Notes under the pieces: generated by a model | What the model was told of the DNA's origin: nothing | The model's input: only the letters and a program-made list of their open reading frames with translations | The model's database searches: none | Shown: one piece after another, positions 13,264-19,956 of the stretch | How the letters are laid out: each line of letters opens with the position of its first letter | Position numbering within the stretch: the first letter of the stretch is position 1 | Origin: a virus | Virus record (IMG/VR): IMGVR_UViG_3300019881_000005 | Span: 1 to 30,484 of that record | Reading direction: 5' to 3' (one strand) | Length of the DNA: 30,484 bases | Translations under genes and position numbers: made by a program

Positions 13264-13974
13264 ATGAGCGACAACTTTTTCGGCGGCGCGCCGAACCTGA
13301 GCTGGGCCCGCAAGACCCCGGACGGCGGGTACGTGGACATCCCCGAGCTGATGGGCGTGATCCGTGGCGGGGTGATCACCCATATCCAGGGCAGCCAGCA
13401 GGCCACCGACATCATGACCGGCAAGCCGGCCTGGTGGGAGGCCCCGACCGCGACCACTCCCGGCCGGCCGAAGATGCAGTACGTGCTCACGCTGCGCTGC
13501 GACGGCAGTCGAGGCGGAGCCCGCGACGAGCGCACCCAGCAGCCCGGCGTGGTGGACAACGGCGACCGCCGGCTGTTCATCCCGGACGGCGACATGCGCA
13601 AGGCGGTGGGATCGGCCTTCCGGACCAACGGCCAGCAGGACCTCAAGGTGGGCGACGAGCTGTACGTATCGCACACGGGTTACCGGCCGAACAAGATCGG
13701 CGTGGGTAAGGCGGCCAAGACCTGGGCCGCCAAGCACGCGGTCGGCATGCCGGCCGAACAGCAGTGGGGCGAGGACCCGGCCAGCGGGCCCACTGGCGGC
13801 CCGGCCGCACCGGTCGGACAGCCGAGTAACCCCTTCGGCGGCGCGCAGCCCCAGCAGGCCGCGCAGGTGCCCGCAGCGGCGGCCCCGGCCCAGTCGGCCA
13901 ACCCATTCGGCGGTCCGTTGCCGACTCAAGAGCAGGTGCCCGCCGGCCAGCCGGTGAGCAACCCGTTCGCCTAA
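13264..13974 (+). CDS. Single-stranded-DNA-binding-like protein with NPF tail
   Basis: The 236-residue product has an N-terminal domain of about 160 residues in which strand patterns (Y-V-L-T-L-R-C-D, D-E-L-Y-V-S-H) fit an OB-type fold of phage single-strand-binding proteins. A disordered Gly/Pro/Gln/Ala tail follows. The tail carries N-P-F at 189-191, 213-215 and 233-235, the last one next to the C-terminus, the place where bacterial SSB carries its partner-binding tip. ATG 13264 has GGAG 9 bases upstream. The SSB assignment rests on fold pattern, tail and position, not on a strict motif. Confidence 0.7.
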   Translation: MSDNFFGGAPNLSWARKTPDGGYVDIPELMGVIRGGVITHIQGSQQATDIMTGKPAWWEAPTATTPGRPKMQYVLTLRCDGSRGGARDERTQQPGVVDNGDRRLFIPDGDMRKAVGSAFRTNGQQDLKVGDELYVSHTGYRPNKIGVGKAAKTWAAKHAVGMPAEQQWGEDPASGPTGGPAAPVGQPSNPFGGAQPQQAAQVPAAAAPAQSANPFGGPLPTQEQVPAGQPVSNPFA

Positions 13975-13982
13975 CCCAACCC

Positions 13983-14022
13983 GAGGTGCCGACCGTCCCG
14001 TGGCGGTGGCGGTCGGCACCTC
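13983..14022 (+). terminator. Perfect 13-bp hairpin between SSB-like and RusA-like genes
   Basis: GAGGTGCCGACCG (13983-13995) and CGGTCGGCACCTC (14010-14022) are exact reverse complements around a 14-base loop. No T-run follows on the plus strand, so it may be a tailless terminator, an mRNA 3'-end stabiliser for the abundant SSB-like message, or a pause site. It ends 18 bases before GTG 14041. Confidence 0.6.
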
Positions 14023-14040
14023 ATTCCCCGAGGAGTAGCA

Positions 14041-14598
14041 GTGGCCAACCTCAACCCGTACGTCACGATTGATCCATACGCGTCGCCGATTCAGCCAGTC
14101 GCCGAGATGCCACGCGAGCCGGCTATGCCGTCTAGTGCACCCGTACGTACCCAGGCCGAGATGCGAAACGGCACCTGGCCCCCGCCTCGTCAAGTCGGGT
14201 TCCTGGTAATCGGCACGCCCCGACCCAAGGGCAGCAAGGACTACAAGGGCAAGCGCCGCAACGGATCGGCCATCCTGACCGAGTCGGCCGACGTGCGGCC
14301 CTGGCAAGCCGCGGTGGCCGCCGCCGCGCACCAGACCGGCATGACGTTCGCCGGCCCGGTCGAGGTACTCACCGAGTTTCGCCTGCCCCGCCCGGCCAAG
14401 GTGCGGGACGCCATGACCGGCCTTGGACAGAACGCGGGTGACGGCGACAAGCTCACCCGTGCGGTCTGGGACGGCCTCAAGGAAGGCGGCATGATCGAAG
14501 ACGACTCCAAGGTGCTGCGCTGGTCAGGTAGCAAGCGGCTGGCCGAGCCGGGAGAACCGACCGGGGCCTACGTGACCGTGAAGGAGTGGCGGAGATGA
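14041..14598 (+). CDS. RusA-like Holliday junction resolvase
   Basis: Of the 185 residues, the first 50 are an unusual Pro-rich extension beginning N-L-N-P-Y. From about 53 on the RusA pattern appears: G-T-P-R-P-K-G-S at 58-65, then G-D-G-D-K-L-T-R at 133-140 (the usual P-D-x-D-N-L-x-K), D144 and E-D-D-S-K-V at 153-158. These acidic residues bind the metal that cuts branched DNA, needed to resolve replication or recombination intermediates before packaging. GTG 14041 is preceded by GAGGAG and the TAGCA spacer. Confidence 0.88.
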   Translation: MANLNPYVTIDPYASPIQPVAEMPREPAMPSSAPVRTQAEMRNGTWPPPRQVGFLVIGTPRPKGSKDYKGKRRNGSAILTESADVRPWQAAVAAAAHQTGMTFAGPVEVLTEFRLPRPAKVRDAMTGLGQNAGDGDKLTRAVWDGLKEGGMIEDDSKVLRWSGSKRLAEPGEPTGAYVTVKEWRR

Positions 14599-14696
14599 GG
14601 TATCGACCGATGTCGCCGATCACGATCGTGCTCACCGTGCTGGTGCCGTTCACCGAGGTCGTGCTGCTGCTGGCCGCCCTGGTCGTGGCCTCGTGA
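14595..14696 (+). CDS. Tiny membrane peptide (33 aa)
   Basis: ATG 14595 overlaps the resolvase stop (ATGA) and the stop overlaps the next GTG (GTGA). The peptide has a basic N-terminus and one hydrophobic span (I-T-I-V-L-T-V-L-V to A-L-V-V-A-S). Function unknown. Confidence 0.6.
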   Translation: MRYRPMSPITIVLTVLVPFTEVVLLLAALVVAS

Positions 14697-14977
14697 GCGC
14701 GCTGGCCGCGCCGGCGGCCCTGGCTGTCGCCCTGGCCTGGGTGAGTCTGGCCTACTGGCTTAGGCTGCACCCCGTGGGGGATGACGTGGCGGCGCGGCTG
14801 GACGCGCTCACACCGAGCTACGACTTCAGGTACCTGCCGGCCGCCAGACAGTCGCAGGAGCGCGACTATTCCGGCGACCGTGGCCAGTACCCGCAGGACC
14901 GACCGCGCTACCCGACGCTCTACGACGAGATCGTGGCGCGCCTCGGCCTGGATCCGCTGAGCGGCCGAACCACCTAG
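14693..14977 (+). CDS. Membrane-anchored protein at end of rightward operon (94 aa)
   Basis: One N-terminal hydrophobic segment (about residues 4-24) is followed by a polar, Tyr- and Arg-rich domain (Y-D-F-R-Y, D-R-P-R-Y, Y-D-E-I-V). GTG 14693 overlaps the preceding stop. Its TAG stop lies inside the CCTAGG that also encodes the stop of the holin gene on the other strand, so the two operons collide here. Unknown function. Confidence 0.7.
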   Translation: MSALAAPAALAVALAWVSLAYWLRLHPVGDDVAARLDALTPSYDFRYLPAARQSQERDYSGDRGQYPQDRPRYPTLYDEIVARLGLDPLSGRTT

Positions 14978-15267
14978 GCGACGGGCCGCAGGGCCTGACC
15001 CTGGTTGTCCCTCGGGTCGGACAGCGGGGTCACCTGCGGTTCGGCCCGGCGCACCACGCCGAACGCGGCCAGCACCGTGGCCACCAGCGTGACCACACCC
15101 GGGATGGCCCCCAGCAGGCCGGTGACGGCGTCGCCCTGCGCGGCGGTGACGATGCCCCAGCCGGCCAGCGCGGTGACCACCGTGCCGACCAGACCGGTCA
15201 CCCTGGCCACCCAGGTGGCCGCGTCGACCAGCGGTCGGGGCCGCTCGTCGATGTCCAGCCTGGTCAC
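14974..15267 (-). CDS. Holin (two membrane segments)
   Basis: The 97-residue protein has a charged N-terminus, two hydrophobic segments at about 22-42 and 46-71 and a polar C-terminus, the standard layout of a class II holin. It directly follows the endolysin gene and starts at GTG 15267 within the endolysin stop (GTGA). It should permeabilise the membrane to let the amidase reach the wall. An internal Gly/Thr/Val-rich composition is typical. The call is by topology and position, since holins share little sequence. Confidence 0.8.
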   Translation of the reverse strand: MTRLDIDERPRPLVDAATWVARVTGLVGTVVTALAGWGIVTAAQGDAVTGLLGAIPGVVTLVATVLAAFGVVRRAEPQVTPLSDPRDNQGQALRPVA

Positions 15268-16010
15268 GCCTGGGCCCCGCTGCCCGCGATGCGGGACGCG
15301 GCGGCGAGCCGATCCCACGTCTGCTCGGTGACCCTGATCTCGGCCACGACGCTCTTGTCGATCGCGGACTGGGCGGACCCCCGCGCGCCCGGGTCATCGG
15401 TGATGTCCAGCAGCATGCCGCCGGACAGGATGCCGGCCCGGTTCGGCGTGGCACACGTGATGATCATGTCGTCGCTACTCCCTCGTATCGGTTCGGGTTC
15501 TGGTGGTCTGAGGATGCCCAGGGCATCGCCGATGGCCCACGCCACCCGGTCGGGCGCCATGACCGATCGGTCGTCGGCGTTGGTGATCGTGCCGCACTCG
15601 ATAATGCACGCGCGGTGGTTTCCCTGGGCCCGGGCCGTCGACACGCCGTAGTACTGGGCCAGGTTGACCGTGTAGTTGTCCGGGTGCCACGGACCGGTGA
15701 AGCCGCGGTGCACGTAGGCACCGGCCCACGAGCTGGCCAGCACCCGGCCCTGGTCGTTCTGGTAGCCGACCGACGCGCCACGCACGGCCGGGTTGGCCGA
15801 ACCGTCCGCGTGCACCGCGATGAACGCGTCACCGCGGTACTGCGCGACCGGCGGGTCGGCCACGATCAGCCGCACCAGCCAGCCACCCCGGCCGTCCAGC
15901 AGCCGCGCGACGGCGGCCCCGACCTCCTGGGTGTAGGCCTGCTCGCCCGGGGCACCGGTCGCACCCTTGGTACGGCCCGCGTGGCCCATCTGCAACACCA
16001 GCGTCGGCAC
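15264..16010 (-). CDS. Endolysin: N-acetylmuramoyl-L-alanine amidase with a separately startable C-terminal module
   Basis: Residues 1-168 are an Amidase_3 catalytic domain: zinc ligands H10, E23 and H67 (A-V-H-A-D), and catalytic E138 in I-I-E-C-G. It cuts the bond between muramic acid and the stem peptide. A Pro/Glu linker (R-P-P-E-P-E-P) leads to a C-terminal module of about 67 residues beginning at M182. That ATG (15467) has GAGGGAG ten bases upstream, so the module may also be made alone, as is known for some endolysins whose wall-binding domain is produced from an internal start. GTG 16010 shares its G with the preceding TAG and has GGAG upstream. Confidence 0.9.
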   Translation of the reverse strand: MPTLVLQMGHAGRTKGATGAPGEQAYTQEVGAAVARLLDGRGGWLVRLIVADPPVAQYRGDAFIAVHADGSANPAVRGASVGYQNDQGRVLASSWAGAYVHRGFTGPWHPDNYTVNLAQYYGVSTARAQGNHRACIIECGTITNADDRSVMAPDRVAWAIGDALGILRPPEPEPIRGSSDDMIITCATPNRAGILSGGMLLDITDDPGARGSAQSAIDKSVVAEIRVTEQTWDRLAAASRIAGSGAQA

Positions 16011-16228
16011 TAGAACCGCACTCCCGAAGACCCGTCGCCGATGTGCCCGGGATCGGATCCGACTACCGCGGCCTGAGCGGCCGCGCGCCACGCGTCCCGG
16101 ACCGCCTCGCCCGTGTCACCCTGGTTGCCCAGCTCGTCCCAGGACGGCATCGGCCGATCGTCGTAGGTACGCCAGTTCCGGCTCACCCCGTACGCCTCGT
16201 AGGCCCACCGGGCCGGCTCCTTGGGCAC
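16010..16228 (-). CDS. Hypothetical protein upstream of endolysin (72 aa)
   Basis: GTG 16228 is chosen because AGAAGG lies 8 bases upstream; a TTG at 16255 would add nine residues overlapping the previous gene. The product has A-Y-E-A-Y-G-V-S-R-N-W and D-D-R-P-M-P-S-W-D-E-L, an aromatic-rich pattern seen in actinophage proteins of unknown function, then an Ala-rich helix. Its stop is fused to the endolysin start (TAGTG). Confidence 0.65.
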   Translation of the reverse strand: MPKEPARWAYEAYGVSRNWRTYDDRPMPSWDELGNQGDTGEAVRDAWRAAAQAAVVGSDPGHIGDGSSGVRF

Positions 16229-16229
16229 G

Positions 16230-16433
16230 TCACTCGCCTTCTGCCGACGCGACAAGGGCGTCCTCGGGCATCTCGGCCGGCGACTCGTCGGCCACCTCGG
16301 GTGCCTCGACCTTGGTAGAGGTCGCGGCCTTCTCCCACACCCGCTGGTCCTGGTCAGCCCAGGGCAGGGCCCCCTCGATGCCAGCCGCGTTTACGTATCC
16401 GATGAACGCGACCAGTCCTGGTGTTGCCGCCAT
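16230..16433 (-). CDS. Hypothetical acidic protein (67 aa)
   Basis: ATG 16433 overlaps the preceding stop (TGATG). The N-terminal third is hydrophobic (G-L-V-A-F-I-G-Y-V), followed by D-Q-D-Q-R-V-W-E-K and a strongly acidic Glu/Ala tail. It could be a small tail-tip or lysis accessory protein; nothing specific is recognised. Confidence 0.65.
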   Translation of the reverse strand: MAATPGLVAFIGYVNAAGIEGALPWADQDQRVWEKAATSTKVEAPEVADESPAEMPEDALVASAEGE

Positions 16434-16684
16434 CACTCGCTCCCGTCTGCTCGGCCCCAGTTGCGGGTAAAGCCGAACTCGTCGTCGGTCCACGTGGTGC
16501 CGAGGCGCTCGTTCCAGGCGACCCGGAAATTGTCCTGGGCCTCTTCCTCGGTAGCCCCCTCGACCCGCACCTCGACCGAATCGCCGGGAGCATGGCCGCC
16601 ACCGTAGGCGCTGCAATCCCAGACGTCGCGGTCCTCGTAGTAGCGGGTTTCGCCGTACACCCGGATGTCGGGAGGTTCGCTCAT
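16433..16684 (-). CDS. Hypothetical protein opening the lysis unit (83 aa)
   Basis: The product is acidic with a strand-rich centre (V-E-V-R-V-E) and several aromatic residues (R-Y-Y-E-D-R-D-V-W-D, W-N-E-R, R-N-W-G-R). ATG 16684 lacks a ribosome site but lies exactly 7 bases after a TACCGT element, so it is probably translated from a leaderless transcript. It would be the first gene of the lysis unit that includes endolysin and holin. Function unknown. Confidence 0.7.
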   Translation of the reverse strand: MSEPPDIRVYGETRYYEDRDVWDCSAYGGGHAPGDSVEVRVEGATEEEAQDNFRVAWNERLGTTWTDDEFGFTRNWGRADGSE

Positions 16685-16697
16685 GGGTGCAACGGTA
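16685..16697 (-). promoter_or_regulatory. Leaderless promoter of the lysis unit
   Basis: On the minus strand CTGCTACCGT is followed by TGCACCC and ATG 16684. The -10 element TACCGT occupies 16692-16697. The ten-base string is identical to that before the helix-turn-helix gene at 1445, with the same 7-base gap. No good -35 is seen. It would let lysis genes be expressed apart from the long structural transcript. Confidence 0.55.
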
Positions 16698-16727
16698 GCA
16701 GCGACCCGACCGGCGTGCGCGCGTGAC

Positions 16728-17168
16728 TCAGATCTGCGGCGCGACGACCAATCGCTTGTTGTAGAAGGTGCCGGTGCCGGAAGCGACCTTGAACAGCTGC
16801 TGGACGTTGTACGTCGATCCCGCCGTGAGGCCGGTAGTCAGCAGGCGCTGCTTGGACATGACCATGTCAGTGGTCAGCTTGTGGTAGACCGCCTCGATGT
16901 CGGATACCGCCAGGACGTCGGTCCCACTGCCCACCGTGCCGCCGGTCCGCACCCGGATAGAGCAGAAGCTGAAGTCGGCCACCGAGTCGTACAGGGCCAG
17001 GTTGTTGAGGATCAGCACGATGCCACTAGGCGGGGCGACGAAGGCCACCCCGCACGCGGTTCCGCTGGTCAGGGTTGAGGTGTAGACCGTCGAGGTCGTG
17101 GTGCCCGACGTGTCCTGGGTGTTCCCGACAGTGGCCATCGCGACGATCTTGTCGCCGGTGAGCGCCAT
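16728..17168 (-). CDS. Small tail or fibre protein (146 aa)
   Basis: The product is almost all beta strands with many Thr, Ser, Gly and Val (T-S-T-V-Y-T-S-T-L-T-S-G; F-V-A-P-P-S-G-I-V-L-I-L-N-N-L) and no charged clusters, typical of a virion surface beta-sandwich. It directly follows the large minor tail gene, and GGGAGG lies 10 bases before ATG 17168. A receptor-binding or tail-tip role is likely by position, but no family is identified. Confidence 0.7.
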   Translation of the reverse strand: MALTGDKIVAMATVGNTQDTSGTTTSTVYTSTLTSGTACGVAFVAPPSGIVLILNNLALYDSVADFSFCSIRVRTGGTVGSGTDVLAVSDIEAVYHKLTTDMVMSKQRLLTTGLTAGSTYNVQQLFKVASGTGTFYNKRLVVAPQI

Positions 17169-17183
17169 GCTCGACCCGCCTCC

Positions 17184-19952
17184 CTAGCCGTAGTAGACGG
17201 GTTGCCAGAGCCGAACCACGGCACCGGCCGCGTGCGCCTTGACGGCACCGTTGACCGACCGAGCGGAGATGGTCATCACCTGCGCGGCCCCGGCGCCAGT
17301 GGTCCCGGACAGGGTGACCCGCTCGCCCTCGATGTCCACATCCAGCGGGTACATCGCGGCGTCCACGGTCCAGCCCAGGCCGACCGAGGTGGTGACGTTG
17401 CGGGCCCCGGTCGCCGTGGTGGTGAGGGACGCGTCGAGCGTGGTGCCGCCCATGTCGGCGTAGCGGGCCTCGGTGTCGCCGAACACCCCGGTGCGGAACT
17501 TCTCATACGGCGAGGTGTTCAGGGTGACCTTGTGCTTCCGGACGTTCCCGTAGGTCTCGGTGAGGCCGCGTACCACCTGGTCCAGGTCCCGGTAGCTGTC
17601 GGCCGCCTGCATGTTCTGCACCAGCAGCCGATCGCCGACGTTGAGCGCCAGCACCGAGGCCGGGATCAGGTAGACGTGCGGATCGATGAACTCATTGGCG
17701 CGCAGGTCCACCGTGACGCGCGGGAACCGCACGTCGGGCACCGTGCCCAGGGCCCTGGCCCAGCCGGCCGCGTTGGGCAGCAGGGCATCGGCTTCCACGT
17801 TCACCTTGACCGAGGCGGGCGCCACCCCGACAGCGTCCGCGTCGGTGCCGGGATCCTTCGTGTTCATCGGCCCGGCGGGCGTGTCCACCACGAAGGTCCC
17901 GCCGTCGAGCCGGGTAGCGGTGACCCTGTTCGCGGTGAGGCGGTCATCGGCGCTCGGGGCCAACGGCGTGGCGACGTGTCCGGCGGCATAGTTCAGGGTG
18001 GCGTCCGGCGCCCGGGCCGACATCGCCGTTCGGGTGCGCATCGCCAGCCCGGCCGTCGACCGCGGCTCGTAGACCACCGCTCCGGCCGCCTCCGCGCACT
18101 CACTGAGATGTTCCAGCAACGACTTGACGCCCTGCGGGCCCATGGCCGGCGTCTGGCTGGGGTCACCCCAGTAGTCGAACAGCACGCCCTCCTCGGCACA
18201 GAGCCGAATCGCCCTGGCCAGCGCACGTTCCCCGACCCGGCCGAACAGGGCGTCACTCCATCCGGGGATGCTGGGGCCGGTCCCGGCGTACATCGCGGTG
18301 TGTCCGAGGCTGCGCGTCATGTGCCCCTCGGCATGCCCGTTCTGCTGGTACTGAACCCGGGTGAGCGTCGGGACGGTGGACGCGACGACAAGGCCGCTCA
18401 TCACCACCAGGCCGTCGACGTAGAGCACCCACGTCCAGTCCGCCCCGACCGGAAGCACCTGCAGGGCCATGTGGTGCAGCTTCTGATCGAACAGCTGCGG
18501 GACGACCACGCTGGACGTACCGAACGAGCCGAAGATCTGCACCGTGTAGGAGTCGGAGAACAGCTGCAGGATGAAGTTTCCGACGAAGGTGAAGGCGTCC
18601 AGGTTGCTGCTGCTGGTGTACCGGCCGCCCACGTGGGAGATGGCGCAATGCCACGTGTAGCCGCCGACGATCGGGACGGCCGGCTCGAACCGGGCGATCG
18701 GCTTGTCGCGGATGTTGGCTATGGGCAGCAGCCACGGCGGCGCGAACCCGGTACCGAGCGGCAGGTGCAGTATCCCGGTCTGATTGGGGTCATCGAGATA
18801 GGCATCGGTGCCCGCGCCGGCGACCACCCGGCCCTCGGTGCTCAACGGCCCGTCGTCCATCGACCAGTAGGCCGCGGGCTGGATGGCGTTGAGCACCACG
18901 TGGCGTTCTATCACGCTGCGCAGGGGAGGAGTCTGCGGTCGGTTGAGGCGCATCGAGATGCCGGCCGCCTTGACCCTGGCCGTCTTGATCCGGTGACCCT
19001 GGTCCCATCCCGGGGTGAGCTTCTGCACCTCGCCAGTGAACCGAGGCAGCCGGAACTCCATGTCGTCGCACTTGAACGTGATGGGCTTGGTGTTGGTGTT
19101 GCCGAACGCCACCCCACATCGAATGCCCGGCGCCCCGATCCGCTGCAGCCGCTCATCGTGGCAGCTCACCTGCCAGCCGAGCGGCTCGTCCCCGGTCGGC
19201 GACCACACCTTGCCGCGCAGCGTCTGCCCCTCGACCATGAAGGCCGCGCGCAGGGCCTTCGCGCTCACCGCGTCGACCAGACCCGGCACCGTGACCGGCC
19301 CGGCCAGGACCGTGCTGTCGCTGTACATGATCGACACGGTGAGCACCTCGGACGCGCTGACCGATACCCGCAACATGTAGTACTGGCCCGCCTGCGGGCC
19401 GCTCGGCTGGTAGCGCAGCATCAGGTTGGCCGGCTCGATCGCGCCACCCAGAATGTCGTTGATGGCCACCGTGCACGTGCCGCGCACCTCGCCATCGAGG
19501 TAGCTGTCCCCGAGCACCGCGAACCCGAACGACAGGGTTCCGTTGACCAGGATGTTGCCGACGCCGGATCCAACCGAGTAGCTGTCGTTGAGGCCGCCGC
19601 CGTTGATCCAGCCGTCGCCGGTATCGGTGAACCCCCAGTCAGTCGGGAGCGTCCGGCCGAACGCGTCCCGCATGATCCTCAGGGCCAGCCGAGCCGGCAC
19701 GTTGCGGCCCTGCAGGTATTGGTAGTAGTCGCTCACGGCGTTGCCGGGCGTCCAGTGCCCGCCCGTGTTGTTCAGGACGCAGTCGAGCGTCTGAGGCGGC
19801 GCGAGGGCCTTGCCCTGTTCATTCGGCAAGCCCCTAGTGATGGTTACCGGCTCGACCTGACGCAGGGCCCGGCCCTCGACCAGCGCGGTGACGTCCACCC
19901 AGCGGCCCAGGTAAGCCTCGAAGACCAGGTCCCGGGGGAAGGCCAGCACCAT
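17184..19952 (-). CDS. Large minor tail protein with LamG-like domain
   Basis: At 922 residues this is the main tail-tip protein. The N-terminal 100 residues (A-Y-L-G-R-W-V-D-V-T, C-V-L-N-N-T-G-G-H-W-T-P-G-N) are typical of actinophage and actinobacterial prophage minor tail proteins. A concanavalin-like jelly roll lies at about 350-530, starting A-A-Y-W-S-M-D-D-G and including W-T-W-V-L-Y-V-D-G, and probably binds host surface glycans. The C-terminal third (V-R-G-L-T-E-T-Y, N-V-R-K-H-K-V-T-L) resembles baseplate-hub-like repeats. ATG 19952 follows the tape-measure stop by four bases. It should act in host recognition at the tail end. Confidence 0.85.
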   Translation of the reverse strand: MVLAFPRDLVFEAYLGRWVDVTALVEGRALRQVEPVTITRGLPNEQGKALAPPQTLDCVLNNTGGHWTPGNAVSDYYQYLQGRNVPARLALRIMRDAFGRTLPTDWGFTDTGDGWINGGGLNDSYSVGSGVGNILVNGTLSFGFAVLGDSYLDGEVRGTCTVAINDILGGAIEPANLMLRYQPSGPQAGQYYMLRVSVSASEVLTVSIMYSDSTVLAGPVTVPGLVDAVSAKALRAAFMVEGQTLRGKVWSPTGDEPLGWQVSCHDERLQRIGAPGIRCGVAFGNTNTKPITFKCDDMEFRLPRFTGEVQKLTPGWDQGHRIKTARVKAAGISMRLNRPQTPPLRSVIERHVVLNAIQPAAYWSMDDGPLSTEGRVVAGAGTDAYLDDPNQTGILHLPLGTGFAPPWLLPIANIRDKPIARFEPAVPIVGGYTWHCAISHVGGRYTSSSNLDAFTFVGNFILQLFSDSYTVQIFGSFGTSSVVVPQLFDQKLHHMALQVLPVGADWTWVLYVDGLVVMSGLVVASTVPTLTRVQYQQNGHAEGHMTRSLGHTAMYAGTGPSIPGWSDALFGRVGERALARAIRLCAEEGVLFDYWGDPSQTPAMGPQGVKSLLEHLSECAEAAGAVVYEPRSTAGLAMRTRTAMSARAPDATLNYAAGHVATPLAPSADDRLTANRVTATRLDGGTFVVDTPAGPMNTKDPGTDADAVGVAPASVKVNVEADALLPNAAGWARALGTVPDVRFPRVTVDLRANEFIDPHVYLIPASVLALNVGDRLLVQNMQAADSYRDLDQVVRGLTETYGNVRKHKVTLNTSPYEKFRTGVFGDTEARYADMGGTTLDASLTTTATGARNVTTSVGLGWTVDAAMYPLDVDIEGERVTLSGTTGAGAAQVMTISARSVNGAVKAHAAGAVVRLWQPVYYG

Positions 19953-19956
19953 CAGG

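Noticed and set aside
12718-14331. 537-codon minus-strand frame under the nuclease, SSB-like and RusA-like genes
   Set aside because: It covers three plus-strand genes and their hairpin; no motif or start signal.
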